A DNA stretch of 64,000 nt. It comes from Candidatus Nitrotoga sp. MKT. Its GTDB lineage: Bacteria > Pseudomonadota > Gammaproteobacteria > Burkholderiales > Gallionellaceae. The position numbers were made by a program, and so were the translations under genes. The stretch spans positions 1 to 64,000 of the forward strand of contig QFXH01000003.1 of the NCBI GenBank assembly GCA_003402345.1, read 5' to 3'. The notes under the pieces were generated by a model. That model saw only the letters and a list, made by a program, of their open reading frames with translations. It searched no databases and was not told where the DNA came from. Shown piece by piece: positions 30,208 through 40,036 of this stretch (its first letter is position 1; each line of letters starts with the position of its first letter).

Positions 30208-31854
30208 TTATTTTGAACGATATTTAGTCAGCACAACGACTGGTGCCAGCCCAGCCAGTACCAGCGCCACGGCGGGTAGTGCAGCTCGGTTCCACTCGCC
30301 TCCCGAGGTCATCTCGAACACCCGGACTGCCAGCGTGTCCCATCCAAACGGTCGAGTCATCAGCGTAATCGGCATTTCTTTCATCACGTCCACAAATACC
30401 AGCGCTGCCGCCGTTAAAAGGCCGCCACGCAACATCGGTAAATGCACCCGGGCGATTAAGCTGACACCAGACACGCCCAGGCTGCGCGCAGCCTCATCCA
30501 CGCTACGGGTAATGCGATGCATTTGACTTTCTATCGGACTGTGGGCCACCGCCAGAAAGCGGACTAGATATGCCAGAAGCATTACCATCAAAGAGCCTTG
30601 CAACAGTGGCGATTGCACCCAGCCCGCAGTCACTAATCGATTATCCAGCCACGCCACCGGAATAAATACCCCCACCGCCAGCACCGCCCCCGGTAGCGCG
30701 TAACCAATAGTGGCGATACGTGCCGTCATGCGCAGCAACAAACCAGGATGCTGGCGCGCGCTATAACTCAATAATAAGGCAACTGCTCCGGCCAATAGCG
30801 CAGCAAAACCGGCCAAGGCCAACGAATGCCAGAAAAAATCCAGGTAGCGTGCATCTAAATCTTGCTCCACCACTTCTGACGCCCACAACAATAACTGAGT
30901 GACCGGTATGATAAATCCCAGTGCCAGCACTACTAGGCAAAAACCGGCAGCCAACCAAGCCCGAGCACCCGTAAGCAGAATGCGAGCCTGGACGCTGTGT
31001 TTGCCAGTCTGAGTATAGTGCATGCGTTTGCGGGTCTGCTGCTCTGCCAACAACACCACCAACACGAACACAATCAGCAGTGAAGCTAGTTGCGAAGCGG
31101 CTTGGAGCGAAAACAGCGAAAACCACGCTTTATAAATAGCGGTGGTGAACGTGTCGTAGTTGAATACCGCCACGGTGCCAAAATCCGCCAAGGTTTCCAT
31201 CAGGGCCAACATCACGCCGCCCACGATCCAAGGCCGCGCCATCGGCAGGGCTACCCGAAAAAACCCGACGGTGGGCGACAGTCCAAGGGACTGCGCCACC
31301 TCCAGCGCGTGCTTACCTTGGGTGAGAAAGGCATTTCTAGCAATCAGATAAACATAGGGGTAGAGCGCCAACGTCATCACCGCGATGACGCCACCGCTCG
31401 AACGGATCGGCGGAAATTCAATCGGACCCCACCATTCTCGCGCCAGGGTTTGTACCGGCCCGGTAAAATCAAGCAAACCGATAGCGACAAATGCCGTCAC
31501 ATAAGCGGGAATCGCCAGCGGCAATAATAGTGCCCAAGAAAACTGCCTGCGTCCTGGAAACTCACATACAGCCGTGAGCCACGCTAGAGAAACCCCAATG
31601 ATCGCCACACCCAATCCCACCCCCAATACCAGCCAGAAGGTATTGGTCAGCAATTGCGGTAATTGGTATTCCACCAGATGCGTCCAGATTTCCCGTTCCG
31701 GCGTTAGCAATGAGCTAAGCACTACAGCGACCGGAATCAAAGTGAGCATAGCAATCAGCAGTGCCGCTAGAACCCAACCACTGGGCAAGGGGAACTTAAA
31801 AATAAAAGCGCCCGCTACGGGCGCTTTTGCAATAGATGTAGGCAATCGCTGCAT
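30208..31854 (-). CDS. fbpB: Iron(III) ABC transporter permease FbpB
   Basis: The 548-residue protein has about twelve membrane helices in two homologous permease halves, each with an EAA-type loop: ALEVAQSLGLSPTVGFFRVALPMARPWI in the first and VDEAARSLGVSGVSLIARVHLPMLRGGL in the second. This fused two-half layout is typical of FbpB/SfuB ferric permeases. It forms the inner-membrane channel with FbpA and FbpC. The first codons (after MQRLPTSIA) encode a perfect hairpin followed by a T-rich run, so an intrinsic terminator lies inside the gene. Its start is 8 nt after the fbpA stop. Confidence 0.92.
   Translation of the reverse strand: MQRLPTSIAKAPVAGAFIFKFPLPSGWVLAALLIAMLTLIPVAVVLSSLLTPEREIWTHLVEYQLPQLLTNTFWLVLGVGLGVAIIGVSLAWLTAVCEFPGRRQFSWALLLPLAIPAYVTAFVAIGLLDFTGPVQTLAREWWGPIEFPPIRSSGGVIAVMTLALYPYVYLIARNAFLTQGKHALEVAQSLGLSPTVGFFRVALPMARPWIVGGVMLALMETLADFGTVAVFNYDTFTTAIYKAWFSLFSLQAASQLASLLIVFVLVVLLAEQQTRKRMHYTQTGKHSVQARILLTGARAWLAAGFCLVVLALGFIIPVTQLLLWASEVVEQDLDARYLDFFWHSLALAGFAALLAGAVALLLSYSARQHPGLLLRMTARIATIGYALPGAVLAVGVFIPVAWLDNRLVTAGWVQSPLLQGSLMVMLLAYLVRFLAVAHSPIESQMHRITRSVDEAARSLGVSGVSLIARVHLPMLRGGLLTAAALVFVDVMKEMPITLMTRPFGWDTLAVRVFEMTSGGEWNRAALPAVALVLAGLAPVVVLTKYRSK
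31798..31828 (-). terminator. Terminator-like hairpin inside the 5' end of fbpB
   Basis: On the minus strand AAAAGCGCCCG, loop TAG, CGGGCGCTTTT form a perfect 11-bp stem, followed by A and five T residues. It is placed 26 nt into the fbpB coding sequence and 34 nt after the fbpA stop. By shape it is a good Rho-independent terminator or attenuator. It could let fbpA be made in excess of fbpB/C, with ribosomes starting fbpB able to disrupt it. Function is inference. Confidence 0.72.
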
Positions 31855-31862
31855 TCAGCTAC

Positions 31863-32891
31863 TTATTTATAATTGGCACGATCCATTAATTTAACTGCAG
31901 CGGCTTGCAATTCGCCTGCTTTAACCACGTTAAGGGGGTTTTGCTTAAATTCGCCCCAGGCCGCAACCGTAACATCAGGTTTTACCTTGGGGTTGACTGG
32001 ATATTCCATGTTTATATCAGCAAACAGATTCTGCGCTTTTTCTGAGGACAGCCACTCAAGAAACTTAACCGCCTCCGCTTGATGTTTAGCATGGCGAGTG
32101 ATGCCTGCGCCGGAAATATTCACGTGCACCCCACTGCCTTTCGTATCCTGATTTGGCCAGAAAATCGCAAGCGGAAGATTAGGTTTTTTCTTCATCAGAC
32201 CGCCAAAATAATAAGTGTTAACCACCGTTATATCGCACTGCCCGGCAGCCACTGCGGCCATCGCTCTGGCATCATCGGATATAGGAGGGGTAGCGAGGTT
32301 AGCCACCCAAGATTTTATGATCTGCTCGGTTTTAGGCTCACCATATTCCTGAATCATCATCGCCACCAACGATTGGTTATACACCGACTTCGAGGTGCGC
32401 AAACATAAGCGCCCTTTCCACTTTGGATTACCCAAATCTTCGTAGGTAGAAAGAGCAACTGGTTTCACTTTATCCTTGTTATAAATGATGGTGCGGGCAC
32501 GCACCGACAAACCGAACCACTGGTTAGCCGGGTCACGCAGATGGGTGGGAACATTATCTAACAGCGTCTTGGATTGCACTGGCTGTAACAGCCCCAAATT
32601 GGTTGCTTGCCACAGGTTACCGGCGTCTACAGTAATCAGCATATCGGCGGGAGTATTGGCTCCCTCCGCTTTGAGCTTTTGTAGTAACGCCCCTTCCTTG
32701 TCAGTGAGGAATTTAATGCTGGTGCCGGTTTCCTTGGTGTAGGCGTCGAATAGCGGTTTGATAAGTTGTTCGTTACGAGCCGTATAAACCACAATTTCAT
32801 TAGCAGCGTAGGTAGTCATTGTCGCTGTTAACATGGTAGTAGCAACAAGAATGTCGAAAAGACGATGCAAAAACGACAGGCGTTTGTCCAT
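31863..32891 (-). CDS. fbpA: Periplasmic iron(III)-binding protein FbpA
   Basis: The 342-residue protein has a signal peptide (about 1-30, ending MTTYAANE), then the type 2 periplasmic-binding fold with IVVYTARNEQLIKPLFDAYTKETG, IIYNKDKVKP and GNPKWKGRLCLRTSKS. The pair of tyrosines in VVNTYYFGGL matches the ferric-iron ligands of FutA/FbpA/HitA proteins. It captures ferric iron in the periplasm and delivers it to FbpB/C. GGAG precedes the ATG, and a perfect Fur box lies about 75 nt upstream, so repression by Fur-Fe is expected. It is the first gene of the fbpABC operon. Confidence 0.94.
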   Translation of the reverse strand: MDKRLSFLHRLFDILVATTMLTATMTTYAANEIVVYTARNEQLIKPLFDAYTKETGTSIKFLTDKEGALLQKLKAEGANTPADMLITVDAGNLWQATNLGLLQPVQSKTLLDNVPTHLRDPANQWFGLSVRARTIIYNKDKVKPVALSTYEDLGNPKWKGRLCLRTSKSVYNQSLVAMMIQEYGEPKTEQIIKSWVANLATPPISDDARAMAAVAAGQCDITVVNTYYFGGLMKKKPNLPLAIFWPNQDTKGSGVHVNISGAGITRHAKHQAEAVKFLEWLSSEKAQNLFADINMEYPVNPKVKPDVTVAAWGEFKQNPLNVVKAGELQAAAVKLMDRANYK

Positions 32892-32966
32892 TTTTATAAA
32901 CTCCGAAGTGTCAGTTAGACAAATTACAAAGAAAAGAAAACCGAGTAAGCACTAGTTAACCATAAA

Positions 32967-32981
32967 TGATAATAATTATCA
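32967..32981. promoter_or_regulatory. Fur box upstream of fbpA
   Basis: TGATAATAATTATCA is a perfect 7-1-7 inverted repeat identical to the core Fur consensus (TGATAATnATTATCA). It lies about 75 nt upstream of the fbpA ATG, where the promoter is expected, and fur itself is encoded 4 kb away. This is the clearest regulatory site in the window. Confidence 0.92.
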
Positions 32982-33088
32982 AACGCGATAAAAACATACC
33001 CCTTGTTAGAGTCCTTAATCAGAGTTAGGACACAGCGCCCACAATGAAAGAATCTTTACTGCCTTTTGTTTCAACAAGTTTTTGTAGA

Positions 33089-33146
33089 GATCAAGCGTGC
33101 TTTCCTCACACGCTTACGGTCTTGCACGGCTTTAGAGACGTTTTGA
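33089..33146. repeat. Short diverged repeat, copy A, with hairpin
   Basis: AAGCGT, a variable stretch, then GCTTACGGTCTTGCACGGCTTTAGAGACGTTTT is matched at 42970-43020 (GCTTATCGTCTTACAGGCTTCAGAGACGTTCT). In this copy AAGCGTG and CACGCTT (33093-33115) form a 7-bp stem. It lies in the 400-nt gap between the fbpA promoter and the end of rppH, which otherwise holds only the Fur box. Nature unknown: remnant of a small mobile element or a structured RNA segment. Confidence 0.4.
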
Positions 33147-33298
33147 AGTGCTGAAACAAATGGGCATGCTGCGCTTATTTAGCGTGAGTCCGCCTTATAT
33201 ATTGTCATCAATCAATCCATTATTGGGGATGAACGCTCAATGGAACTGATTCCCTACCTGTCACTTGGTACGCAACACTTCAAAAGTAGGTTGGTAAC

Positions 33299-33823
33299 TC
33301 AAAGATTACTCGCGATTTTTTTAGCCGAACCCCAACCAGAAAAATTATTGGGCGGCGGCAAATAGCGTACTAACTCATTCAATGCCAAACGATAAACATC
33401 CCTTTTAAACTCGATCACACTTTCCATCTCAACCCAGTAATCGTTCCAACGCCAAGCATCAAACTCGGGGTGAACGGAAGCGCGCAAACAGACATCACAA
33501 TCGCGCCCCACCAGCCGCAGCAAAAACCATATTTGCTTCTGCCCCTTATAACTACCACGCCACTCACGTTTAACCCAATGCTGCGGCACCTCATAACGTA
33601 TCCATTCACGCGTACGGCCAAGTATTTGAACATGACAAGACTGCAAACCTACCTCTTCCTGCAATTCGCGATACATCGCTTGTTCCGGTGTTTCGCCACA
33701 CTGAATGCCACCTTGCGGGAATTGCCACGCATGTTGCCTGATGCGCTTGCCCCAGAATACCTGATTCTTAGCGTTGGACAGAATGATGCCGACGTTGGGG
33801 CGATAACCATCCCGATCAATCAT
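33299..33823 (-). CDS. rppH: RNA pyrophosphohydrolase RppH (Nudix)
   Basis: From [15 protein letters not shown] the protein is 174 residues. It has the family start, the WQFPQGGIQ substrate region and a complete Nudix box, [23 protein letters not shown], followed by W-rich RppH motifs ([28 protein letters not shown]). It removes pyrophosphate from the 5' end of triphosphorylated mRNAs and so triggers decay. The track ORF starts 15 codons earlier; the MIDR start is conserved in the family. It is divergent from proS, with about 150 nt between the chosen starts. Confidence 0.94.
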   Translation of the reverse strand: MIDRDGYRPNVGIILSNAKNQVFWGKRIRQHAWQFPQGGIQCGETPEQAMYRELQEEVGLQSCHVQILGRTREWIRYEVPQHWVKREWRGSYKGQKQIWFLLRLVGRDCDVCLRASVHPEFDAWRWNDYWVEMESVIEFKRDVYRLALNELVRYLPPPNNFSGWGSAKKIASNL

Positions 33824-33974
33824 CTTCGCCACCTGTTTAATTAATTTACATAAGGTGGATTTTTTCACATTTCACACCATATTGAAAGCCGTCTCATCAC
33901 AATCGGTACAGCATGCTTACTTCGTTCGCTGTAAAATCAACACTCTGATAATTCGATTTGACAAAGATACCATC

Positions 33975-35687
33975 ATGCGCGTTTCACAATTTTTCATCTC
34001 CACCCAAAAAGAAGCCCCCTCCGAAGCCGAGCTAGTCAGCCATCGTTTGATGTTACGTGCCGGCTACATCAAGAAACTAGCCAGCGGCCTGTATACCTGG
34101 ATGCCGTTGGGACTACGCGTATTGCGAAAAGTGGAAGCCGTGGTACGCGAGGAAATGAATAATGGGGGTGGCATTGAGCTGCTAATGCCCGCCATACAGC
34201 CAGCCGAGCTTTGGCAAGAAACCGGACGGTGGGAAATATTTGGGCCACAAATGCTCAAAATCAAAGATCGCCATGACAATCTATTTTGTTTTGGTCCCAC
34301 CCACGAAGAAGTTATTACTGATATCGCACGCCGTGAAATAAAAAGCTACCGTCAGTTACCCGTGAATTTCTACCAAATCCAAACCAAGTTCCGGGATGAG
34401 GTGCGTCCCCGTTTTGGTGTGATGCGTGCACGCGAATTTGTAATGAAAGACGCTTATTCATTCCATGCCAACTTCAGCAGCCTAAAACAAACCTATCAAA
34501 TGATGTATGACACCTACAGCCGCATTTTCACCCGTCTTGGCCTCCAATTCCGGGCCGTTGCGGCGGATACAGGCGCCATTGGCGGCAGTGGCTCGCATGA
34601 ATTCCATGTGCTAGCCGATTCCGGCGAAGACGGCTTAGCGTTCTGTCCCACTTCTGATTATGCCGCCAATGTGGAACTGGCTGAGGCCATCGCACCAAGC
34701 ACTTTACGCGCGACTGCCAGCGAAGCATTACAAAAAGTCATTACGCCCGGACAAAAATCCATCGAAAGCGTCGCCACTTTCTTGAATGTAACACCGCAAC
34801 AAATACTAAAAACAATCGCCGTAATGGATGCCGGTGGCAACTTTACCCTGCTTCTGCTGCGCGGAGATCATATGCTGAACGAAATCAAGGCAACCAAGAT
34901 CCTGGGCGAACTCCGTTTCGCCAGCGACGATGAAATCCATCAGAACATGGGTTGCCGCACCGGTTACATTGGCCCGGTCAATGCGGTCGTACGAATCTTG
35001 GCTGATCATGCTGCTGCTGCCATGAGTAATTTTGTATGCGGAGCCAATGACGATGGTTTTCATTACATTCACGCAAACTTCGGACGTGACATTAGCTTGG
35101 ATGAAACCAATGTGCATGACCTCCGCAACGTGGTCACCGGTGACCCCAGCCCCGATGGAAAAGGCACGCTGGAACTCTGTCGCGGCATCGAAGTCGGCCA
35201 TATTTTCCAATTGCGCACCACATATTCCGAAGCGCTCAATGCTAATTACCTTGATGAAAACGGCAAATCTCAACCTATTGAAATGGGTTGTTATGGTATT
35301 GGCGTTTCGCGCATCGTCGCTGCCGCAATAGAGCAGAATTATGACGATCGCGGAATTACTCTGCCTGCTGCCATGGCTCCGTTCCAAGTGGCACTTGCCC
35401 CAATTGGCATCAATAAAAGCGAAGCCGTGCGCCTAACGACAGAGCAGCTTTATGCTGATATTGGCGCAGCAGGGATTGAGGTATTGCTTGACGACCGTAA
35501 CGAACGCCCAGGCGTAATGTTTGCTGATATAGAACTCATCGGCATCCCACATCGTATCGTAATTGGAGATCGCGGTCTTAGCCAAGAAGTGCCTATGGTT
35601 GAATACAAAGGACGGCGTGATGAAGAAGCGCAACAAATCCCGTTGCAAGATATTGTTAAATTCGTGCAATTAACCTCACTTAAATAA
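33975..35687 (+). CDS. proS: Prolyl-tRNA synthetase, bacterial type
   Basis: The 570-residue class II synthetase starts at [32 protein letters not shown], the normal bacterial N-terminus; the 40 extra residues in the track ORF are not family-like. Motif 2 is in [31 protein letters not shown] large inserted editing domain (about 225-405) removes mischarged Ala-tRNA. Motif 3 ([18 protein letters not shown]) and an anticodon-binding domain follow. It charges tRNA-Pro in the cytoplasm. The neighbouring divergent rppH is a common betaproteobacterial arrangement. Confidence 0.97.
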   Translation: MRVSQFFISTQKEAPSEAELVSHRLMLRAGYIKKLASGLYTWMPLGLRVLRKVEAVVREEMNNGGGIELLMPAIQPAELWQETGRWEIFGPQMLKIKDRHDNLFCFGPTHEEVITDIARREIKSYRQLPVNFYQIQTKFRDEVRPRFGVMRAREFVMKDAYSFHANFSSLKQTYQMMYDTYSRIFTRLGLQFRAVAADTGAIGGSGSHEFHVLADSGEDGLAFCPTSDYAANVELAEAIAPSTLRATASEALQKVITPGQKSIESVATFLNVTPQQILKTIAVMDAGGNFTLLLLRGDHMLNEIKATKILGELRFASDDEIHQNMGCRTGYIGPVNAVVRILADHAAAAMSNFVCGANDDGFHYIHANFGRDISLDETNVHDLRNVVTGDPSPDGKGTLELCRGIEVGHIFQLRTTYSEALNANYLDENGKSQPIEMGCYGIGVSRIVAAAIEQNYDDRGITLPAAMAPFQVALAPIGINKSEAVRLTTEQLYADIGAAGIEVLLDDRNERPGVMFADIELIGIPHRIVIGDRGLSQEVPMVEYKGRRDEEAQQIPLQDIVKFVQLTSLK

Positions 35688-35717
35688 AATTACTATTCAA
35701 TACAAATAGAGGTAGAT

Positions 35718-36437
35718 ATGAAACAGTCAAGATTCGTTATTATCATTGCCTTACTGGCGTTGTCGGCGTGCGGAAATAAAAGCGAACAGGAACCGAACCC
35801 AGTATCGCCACCTTTAACTGAACACAAAACTGCCGTTACCTCCGATTCGCCAATGGTCGCCCCCACAGGGAACAAAATACCGGAAATGGCATTACCAGCG
35901 CCAACGACCGTTACGCCAATTGCTCCTGAAAAAACAGGCAAACCACCGAAGGCAAATGATGGCGTAAAGGACGAGTTGCTTAGCCATCAAAAAACCCCAA
36001 GTGCAAAACAACCCCTCCCAATAATCACCGGACAACCAATGCCCGCACCTACAAAAGAAACGGTGCCAGAAAAAACGGTACTAGAATCAGCCGTCTCCAA
36101 ACCCACCTCTCCGGTGAAGGCCGAAGTACCGGTTACAGTCAATAACAGCAAGAATAGCGGAGCACAGAGCCATGAGGAAGGACTGGCTTTAGCTAATAAA
36201 AGCGGCTGCCTAGCCTGCCACAAGATCGAAACCAAGTTAGTTGGCCCTGCATGGCGCGACGTAAGTAAACGCTATAAAGGAGATCCTGACGCTAAGGCGC
36301 ATCTGATTGCAAAGGTGAAGGCTGGTGGTAAAGGCAATTGGACAGATGTAACGGGTGGAATCGCTATGCCGCCTTATTCTCCTCGGGTATCAGATGAAAA
36401 TATCGAGAAGCTGGTGACATTTGTGCTGTCCCAATAA
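35718..36437 (+). CDS. Lipoprotein-anchored c-type cytochrome with proline-rich linker
   Basis: The 239-residue protein has a lipoprotein signal with lipobox LSAC (Cys18), then about 130 residues of low-complexity Pro/Thr/Lys-rich linker. A small class I cytochrome c domain sits at the C-terminus. The single haem site is CLACH (about 164-168) and the axial methionine is probably in GGIAMPPYSPRVSDENIEKLV, the c551/c552-type ending. The layout suggests a haem domain tethered to a membrane and reaching across the periplasm to exchange electrons with a partner. The partner is unknown. It lies 30 nt after proS with AGAGG before the ATG. Confidence 0.88.
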   Translation: MKQSRFVIIIALLALSACGNKSEQEPNPVSPPLTEHKTAVTSDSPMVAPTGNKIPEMALPAPTTVTPIAPEKTGKPPKANDGVKDELLSHQKTPSAKQPLPIITGQPMPAPTKETVPEKTVLESAVSKPTSPVKAEVPVTVNNSKNSGAQSHEEGLALANKSGCLACHKIETKLVGPAWRDVSKRYKGDPDAKAHLIAKVKAGGKGNWTDVTGGIAMPPYSPRVSDENIEKLVTFVLSQ

Positions 36438-36460
36438 GCAATTAAGTGCAAATAGCCTTT

Positions 36461-36498
36461 GGTGTAACTGTATTTACCCATTCATTGGCAGTTACACC
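36461..36498. repeat. Perfect 10-bp inverted repeat upstream of the DUF475 gene
   Basis: GGTGTAACTG and CAGTTACACC are exact reverse complements separated by 18 nt, 25 nt before the DUF475 start codon. There is no T-run after it, so it is not a simple terminator. The spacing (centres about 28 bp apart) could suit an operator for a dimeric regulator, or an mRNA hairpin in the leader. Function unknown. Confidence 0.55.
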
Positions 36499-36523
36499 GC
36501 GATTTATAATTTGAAAGGACGGT

Positions 36524-37561
36524 ATGCGCTATTTTAGAATTTCATTTCTTATTGCTTTTGTAGGCCTTGGGTTTGCGGCATGGTGGGGTTATAGCCGTGG
36601 TGGTTGGGTGGTCGCACTTGAAGCCCTTGGAATTGCCGCTATTCTATGCGTTATGGAAGTATCACTTTCCTTCGACAATGCCGTCGTCAATGCCTCTGTA
36701 CTAAAAAGCTGGAACAAATTCTGGCAAGACATTTTTCTGACAATCGGAATGTTGATCGCCGTGTTTGGCATGCGATTGTTCTTTCCGCTTGTGATTGTTG
36801 CGCTCGCGGCTGACCTCGGATTAATTGAGGTGTGGAAGATGGGGCTAAACAATCCCGATGAATATGCGCTTCACTTGGTCAATCATCATGCGGAAGTAGC
36901 CGCTTTTGGAGGAGTTTTTCTATTGCTGGTATTCCTCAATTTTCTACTGGATGCAAAAAAAGAATTGCATTGGCTTGGTCATATTGAGGAAAAAATCGCC
37001 ACCTTTGGTAAGGTGGCATCCATTTCGGTCATGATTACGCTAGGCACGCTATTGGCCAGTTTATCCATGGTTGAGGAGAGCAAGCAGCTGGTGGTACTAG
37101 TCGCCGGCCTTTGGGGGGTGTTATCCTACGTGGGCGTAGACGTGCTCAGCAGTCTTCTTGAAAAAGAAGAAGATGACGCAAAAATCGGTGATGTTATTAA
37201 GCGCGGCGGGATAGGTGGCTTTCTTTATCTTGAGGTACTGGATGCTTCTTTCTCTTTTGATGGAGTGATCGGGGCATTTGCCATTACCAAAGATATCGTC
37301 ATCATTATGATTGGCCTGGGTATTGGCGCGATGTTCGTACGCTCAATGACTGTATTTCTGGTACGTAAAGAAACACTTGATGCGTATGTATACCTTGAGC
37401 ATGGTGCGCATTATGCGATCGGAATTCTGGCTGTCATTATGCTTGCCAGTATGAAATTCCATATCCCTGAAATTTTCACTGGTTTCGTAGGGGTAGTTTT
37501 TATTGCCGCCTCTCTATGGTCTTCATTGCGCTACAGGCGTATCAAGCAACAAAATAAATAA
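36524..37561 (+). CDS. DUF475 integral membrane protein
   Basis: The 345-residue protein has about nine hydrophobic segments and the family features IAAILCVMEVSLSFDNAVVNASVL near the N-terminus and LEVLDASFSFDGVIGAFAITKDI in the second half. The two acidic SFDN/SFDG motifs lie in related membrane segments, which suggests two repeated halves as in TerC-like proteins. The DUF475/TerC superfamily is associated with metal-ion handling, but no substrate can be read from the sequence. It stands alone between the cytochrome gene and the convergent dut gene, behind an inverted repeat. Confidence 0.82.
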   Translation: MRYFRISFLIAFVGLGFAAWWGYSRGGWVVALEALGIAAILCVMEVSLSFDNAVVNASVLKSWNKFWQDIFLTIGMLIAVFGMRLFFPLVIVALAADLGLIEVWKMGLNNPDEYALHLVNHHAEVAAFGGVFLLLVFLNFLLDAKKELHWLGHIEEKIATFGKVASISVMITLGTLLASLSMVEESKQLVVLVAGLWGVLSYVGVDVLSSLLEKEEDDAKIGDVIKRGGIGGFLYLEVLDASFSFDGVIGAFAITKDIVIIMIGLGIGAMFVRSMTVFLVRKETLDAYVYLEHGAHYAIGILAVIMLASMKFHIPEIFTGFVGVVFIAASLWSSLRYRRIKQQNK

Positions 37562-37642
37562 CCGCCACAACAAAAAATCCCTCCGCTAACGATATGTTGG
37601 ACTACTAATTTATGATTCGTAGGCCATATCTGCAAGTTATTG

Positions 37643-38095
37643 TTAATGTTTACCGGTGCTGCCAAACCCGTCACTTCCGCGCTGGCTTACGGGGAAATCC
37701 GTGACGATATTGAGCTGCATTTGCAGTACCGGCACGACAACCAGTTGTGCCATACGTTCCAGGGGCATTAGCGTGAACGGGTGCTGTCCACGGTTCCAGA
37801 TAGAAACAAATATTTGTCCTTGATAGTCGGAATCGATTAATCCGACTAAATTGCCCAATACAATCCCATGTTTATGCCCAAGCCCGGAACGCGGCAAAAT
37901 CATTGCGGCGCACTGTGGATCGGCTAAATGGACTGCAATACCGCTCGGGATGAGTTCACATTGACCCGGCTGAATAATCATGCTCTGGTCAATACAAGCG
38001 CGCAGATCTATCCCTGCTGATCCAGGCGTGGCGTAAGCGGGCGGGTGCTCATGCAAACGTGAGTCGAGAATTTTCACATCCACAATTTTTTTCAT
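37643..38095 (-). CDS. dut: dUTP diphosphatase
   Basis: The 150-residue trimeric dUTPase has all five family motifs: [47 protein letters not shown] and the flexible C-terminal [10 protein letters not shown]. It hydrolyses dUTP to dUMP, which keeps uracil out of DNA and supplies thymidylate synthesis. It overlaps the coaBC stop by 4 nt (ATGA), a coupling conserved in many proteobacteria. Confidence 0.97.
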   Translation of the reverse strand: MKKIVDVKILDSRLHEHPPAYATPGSAGIDLRACIDQSMIIQPGQCELIPSGIAVHLADPQCAAMILPRSGLGHKHGIVLGNLVGLIDSDYQGQIFVSIWNRGQHPFTLMPLERMAQLVVVPVLQMQLNIVTDFPVSQRGSDGFGSTGKH

Positions 38096-39291
38096 AATTC
38101 ATTTCCTTGCCGGTAAAGTTTGACTACGTGCCGCAACAAAGCGCGTGCAAGTGTGAGTTTATCCGTACGCGGCAAGACATGCTCGCCCGCATCGTCAAAT
38201 AAAATCAACTCGTTATCATCTGCCCCAATTGCTTGCTGCGCTACGTTAGCTGCGAGTAGTGGAATTTTTTTTGTTTTGCGCTTCGTTGCAGCGTATTCGT
38301 GCAGATTGTGGCTTTCGGCCGCGAAACCCACACAGAATGGTGGTTTTGGAAGCCCTGCAACATATCCCAGAATATCTGGATTGGGTAATAATTCCAGTGT
38401 TAATCCACCAGCACTCTTCTTGATTTTCTGTGCAACTGGTTGTGCTACACGATAATCGGCTACAGCTGCCACACCAATGAAAATATCAGCATCTGCGACA
38501 TATTTTTGGACTGCATCGAACATTTCCACCGCGCTAGTGACATTCACCAAAATAGCACCATGAGGACTAGATAAAGCTGTAGGACCAGAAACCAATGTCA
38601 CCTCTGCACCCAGTTCCAGCGCAGCCTGAGCGATGGCATAGCCCATCTTGCCGGAGCTACGATTGGTAATGCCGCGCACTGCATCTATTGCTTCGTAGGT
38701 TGGCCCGGCAGTCAGCAGAATTTTCACGCCGGATAGTAATTTTGGCTGAAAGAACGTGGACACAGCGCGTGCTAACTCTGCGGGTTCCAACATGCGTCCC
38801 ATTCCTTCCTCGCCACATGCTTGCACACCGCTGACAGGACCTAAGATAGTTACACCATCAGCAATAAGTTGCCGGATATTACGTTGCGTGGCTGGACTTT
38901 CCCACATTTGTCGATTCATTGCAGGGGCGACCAGTAATGGACAATTGCGCGCCAAGCACAAAGTGGAAAGTAAGTCATCGGCCAAACCATGCGCCAGCTT
39001 GGCGATAAAATCAGCTGTGACTGGTGCGATTATGATGGCATCGGTAGCACGGCTTAAGTTAATGTGTGCCATATGATTGGCCGCGTGTTCGCCCCACTGA
39101 TTGGTGAACACCGATTTACCGGATAAGGCCTGCATGGTGATCGGGGTGATGAAGTGGCACGCAGCTTCAGTCATCGCAACCTGTACCTGTATGCCCTGAT
39201 TGACCAACAGGCGAGTTAATTCGGCGCCTTTATAGGCGGCAATACCTCCGGTAAGACCAAGCACAATACGCTTTGTTTGAATTTGTTCCAT
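38092..39291 (-). CDS. coaBC: Bifunctional phosphopantothenoylcysteine decarboxylase/synthetase CoaBC
   Basis: A 399-residue protein counting from [12 protein letters not shown]. The N-terminal flavin decarboxylase half has [18 protein letters not shown], a substrate-binding APAMNRQMW and the conserved cysteine in the [13 protein letters not shown] flap. The C-terminal synthetase half has [24 protein letters not shown] and [21 protein letters not shown]. It makes 4'-phosphopantetheine for coenzyme A. The four extra codons of the track ORF (MHSI) are probably not used. It is divergent from radC with a 70-nt shared promoter region. Confidence 0.95.
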   Translation of the reverse strand: MEQIQTKRIVLGLTGGIAAYKGAELTRLLVNQGIQVQVAMTEAACHFITPITMQALSGKSVFTNQWGEHAANHMAHINLSRATDAIIIAPVTADFIAKLAHGLADDLLSTLCLARNCPLLVAPAMNRQMWESPATQRNIRQLIADGVTILGPVSGVQACGEEGMGRMLEPAELARAVSTFFQPKLLSGVKILLTAGPTYEAIDAVRGITNRSSGKMGYAIAQAALELGAEVTLVSGPTALSSPHGAILVNVTSAVEMFDAVQKYVADADIFIGVAAVADYRVAQPVAQKIKKSAGGLTLELLPNPDILGYVAGLPKPPFCVGFAAESHNLHEYAATKRKTKKIPLLAANVAQQAIGADDNELILFDDAGEHVLPRTDKLTLARALLRHVVKLYRQGNEL

Positions 39292-39361
39292 AATGCTATG
39301 CATCTTAGCAAAAACTGTTGTTCCATATCAAAAAACCACCACGCTTAGGCAAAGGAGAGCA

Positions 39362-40036
39362 ATGGGAATTAATAATTGGCCTGAGGGAGAACGGCCACGG
39401 GAAAAGTTAATTCAGCGCGGTGCAACTTCACTCTCGGATGCCGAACTGCTGGCAATATTTCTGCGCACTGGTGTAGTAGGCAAAAGTGCGGTCGATTTGG
39501 CGCGTGACCTGCTTACCCGGTTTGGCACACTTACCCGTTTATTCGCGGCTAGCCAAGAAGAGTTTTGCACCATATATGGCATGGGGCAGGCCAAATATGT
39601 TCAGTTGCAGGCCGTACTGGAAATGTCGCGGCGTGCGTTGCAAGAGGTAATGCGCATGGGCGATGCGCTAAACTCACCGGGCGCGGTACGTGATTATCTT
39701 CGCTTGCTGTTGCATAGCCGCGAACAAGAAGTGTTCTTGGTTGTCTTCCTCACCGCACAAAACCGTGTGATTGCATCAGAGGAAATGTTCCACGGCACAC
39801 TCACCCAAACTAGCGTATATCCGCGCGAAGTGGTTAAACGCGCGCTATATCACAACGCGGCGGGAGTCATCTTGGCACATAACCACCCATCAGGTGTGGC
39901 TGAGCCCAGCCAGTCCGATCGCTTGCTTACTGACACGCTCAAACAGGCACTCGCGCTGGTGGATGTACGCGTGCTAGATCACTTCATTGTGGCAGGAACC
40001 GGGGGCTTATCATTTGCGGAGCGAGGAATGCTGTAA
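39362..40036 (+). CDS. radC: RadC-family JAB-domain protein
   Basis: From the ATG at 39362, with AGGAG just before it, the protein is 224 residues. It has an N-terminal helix-hairpin-helix-like region ([20 protein letters not shown] ... [21 protein letters not shown]) and a C-terminal JAB/MPN-type domain with the metal motif [17 protein letters not shown]. The name comes from an old misassigned repair phenotype; the molecular role is still unclear. The longer track ORF overlaps coaBC and lacks support. Confidence 0.93.
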   Translation: MGINNWPEGERPREKLIQRGATSLSDAELLAIFLRTGVVGKSAVDLARDLLTRFGTLTRLFAASQEEFCTIYGMGQAKYVQLQAVLEMSRRALQEVMRMGDALNSPGAVRDYLRLLLHSREQEVFLVVFLTAQNRVIASEEMFHGTLTQTSVYPREVVKRALYHNAAGVILAHNHPSGVAEPSQSDRLLTDTLKQALALVDVRVLDHFIVAGTGGLSFAERGML

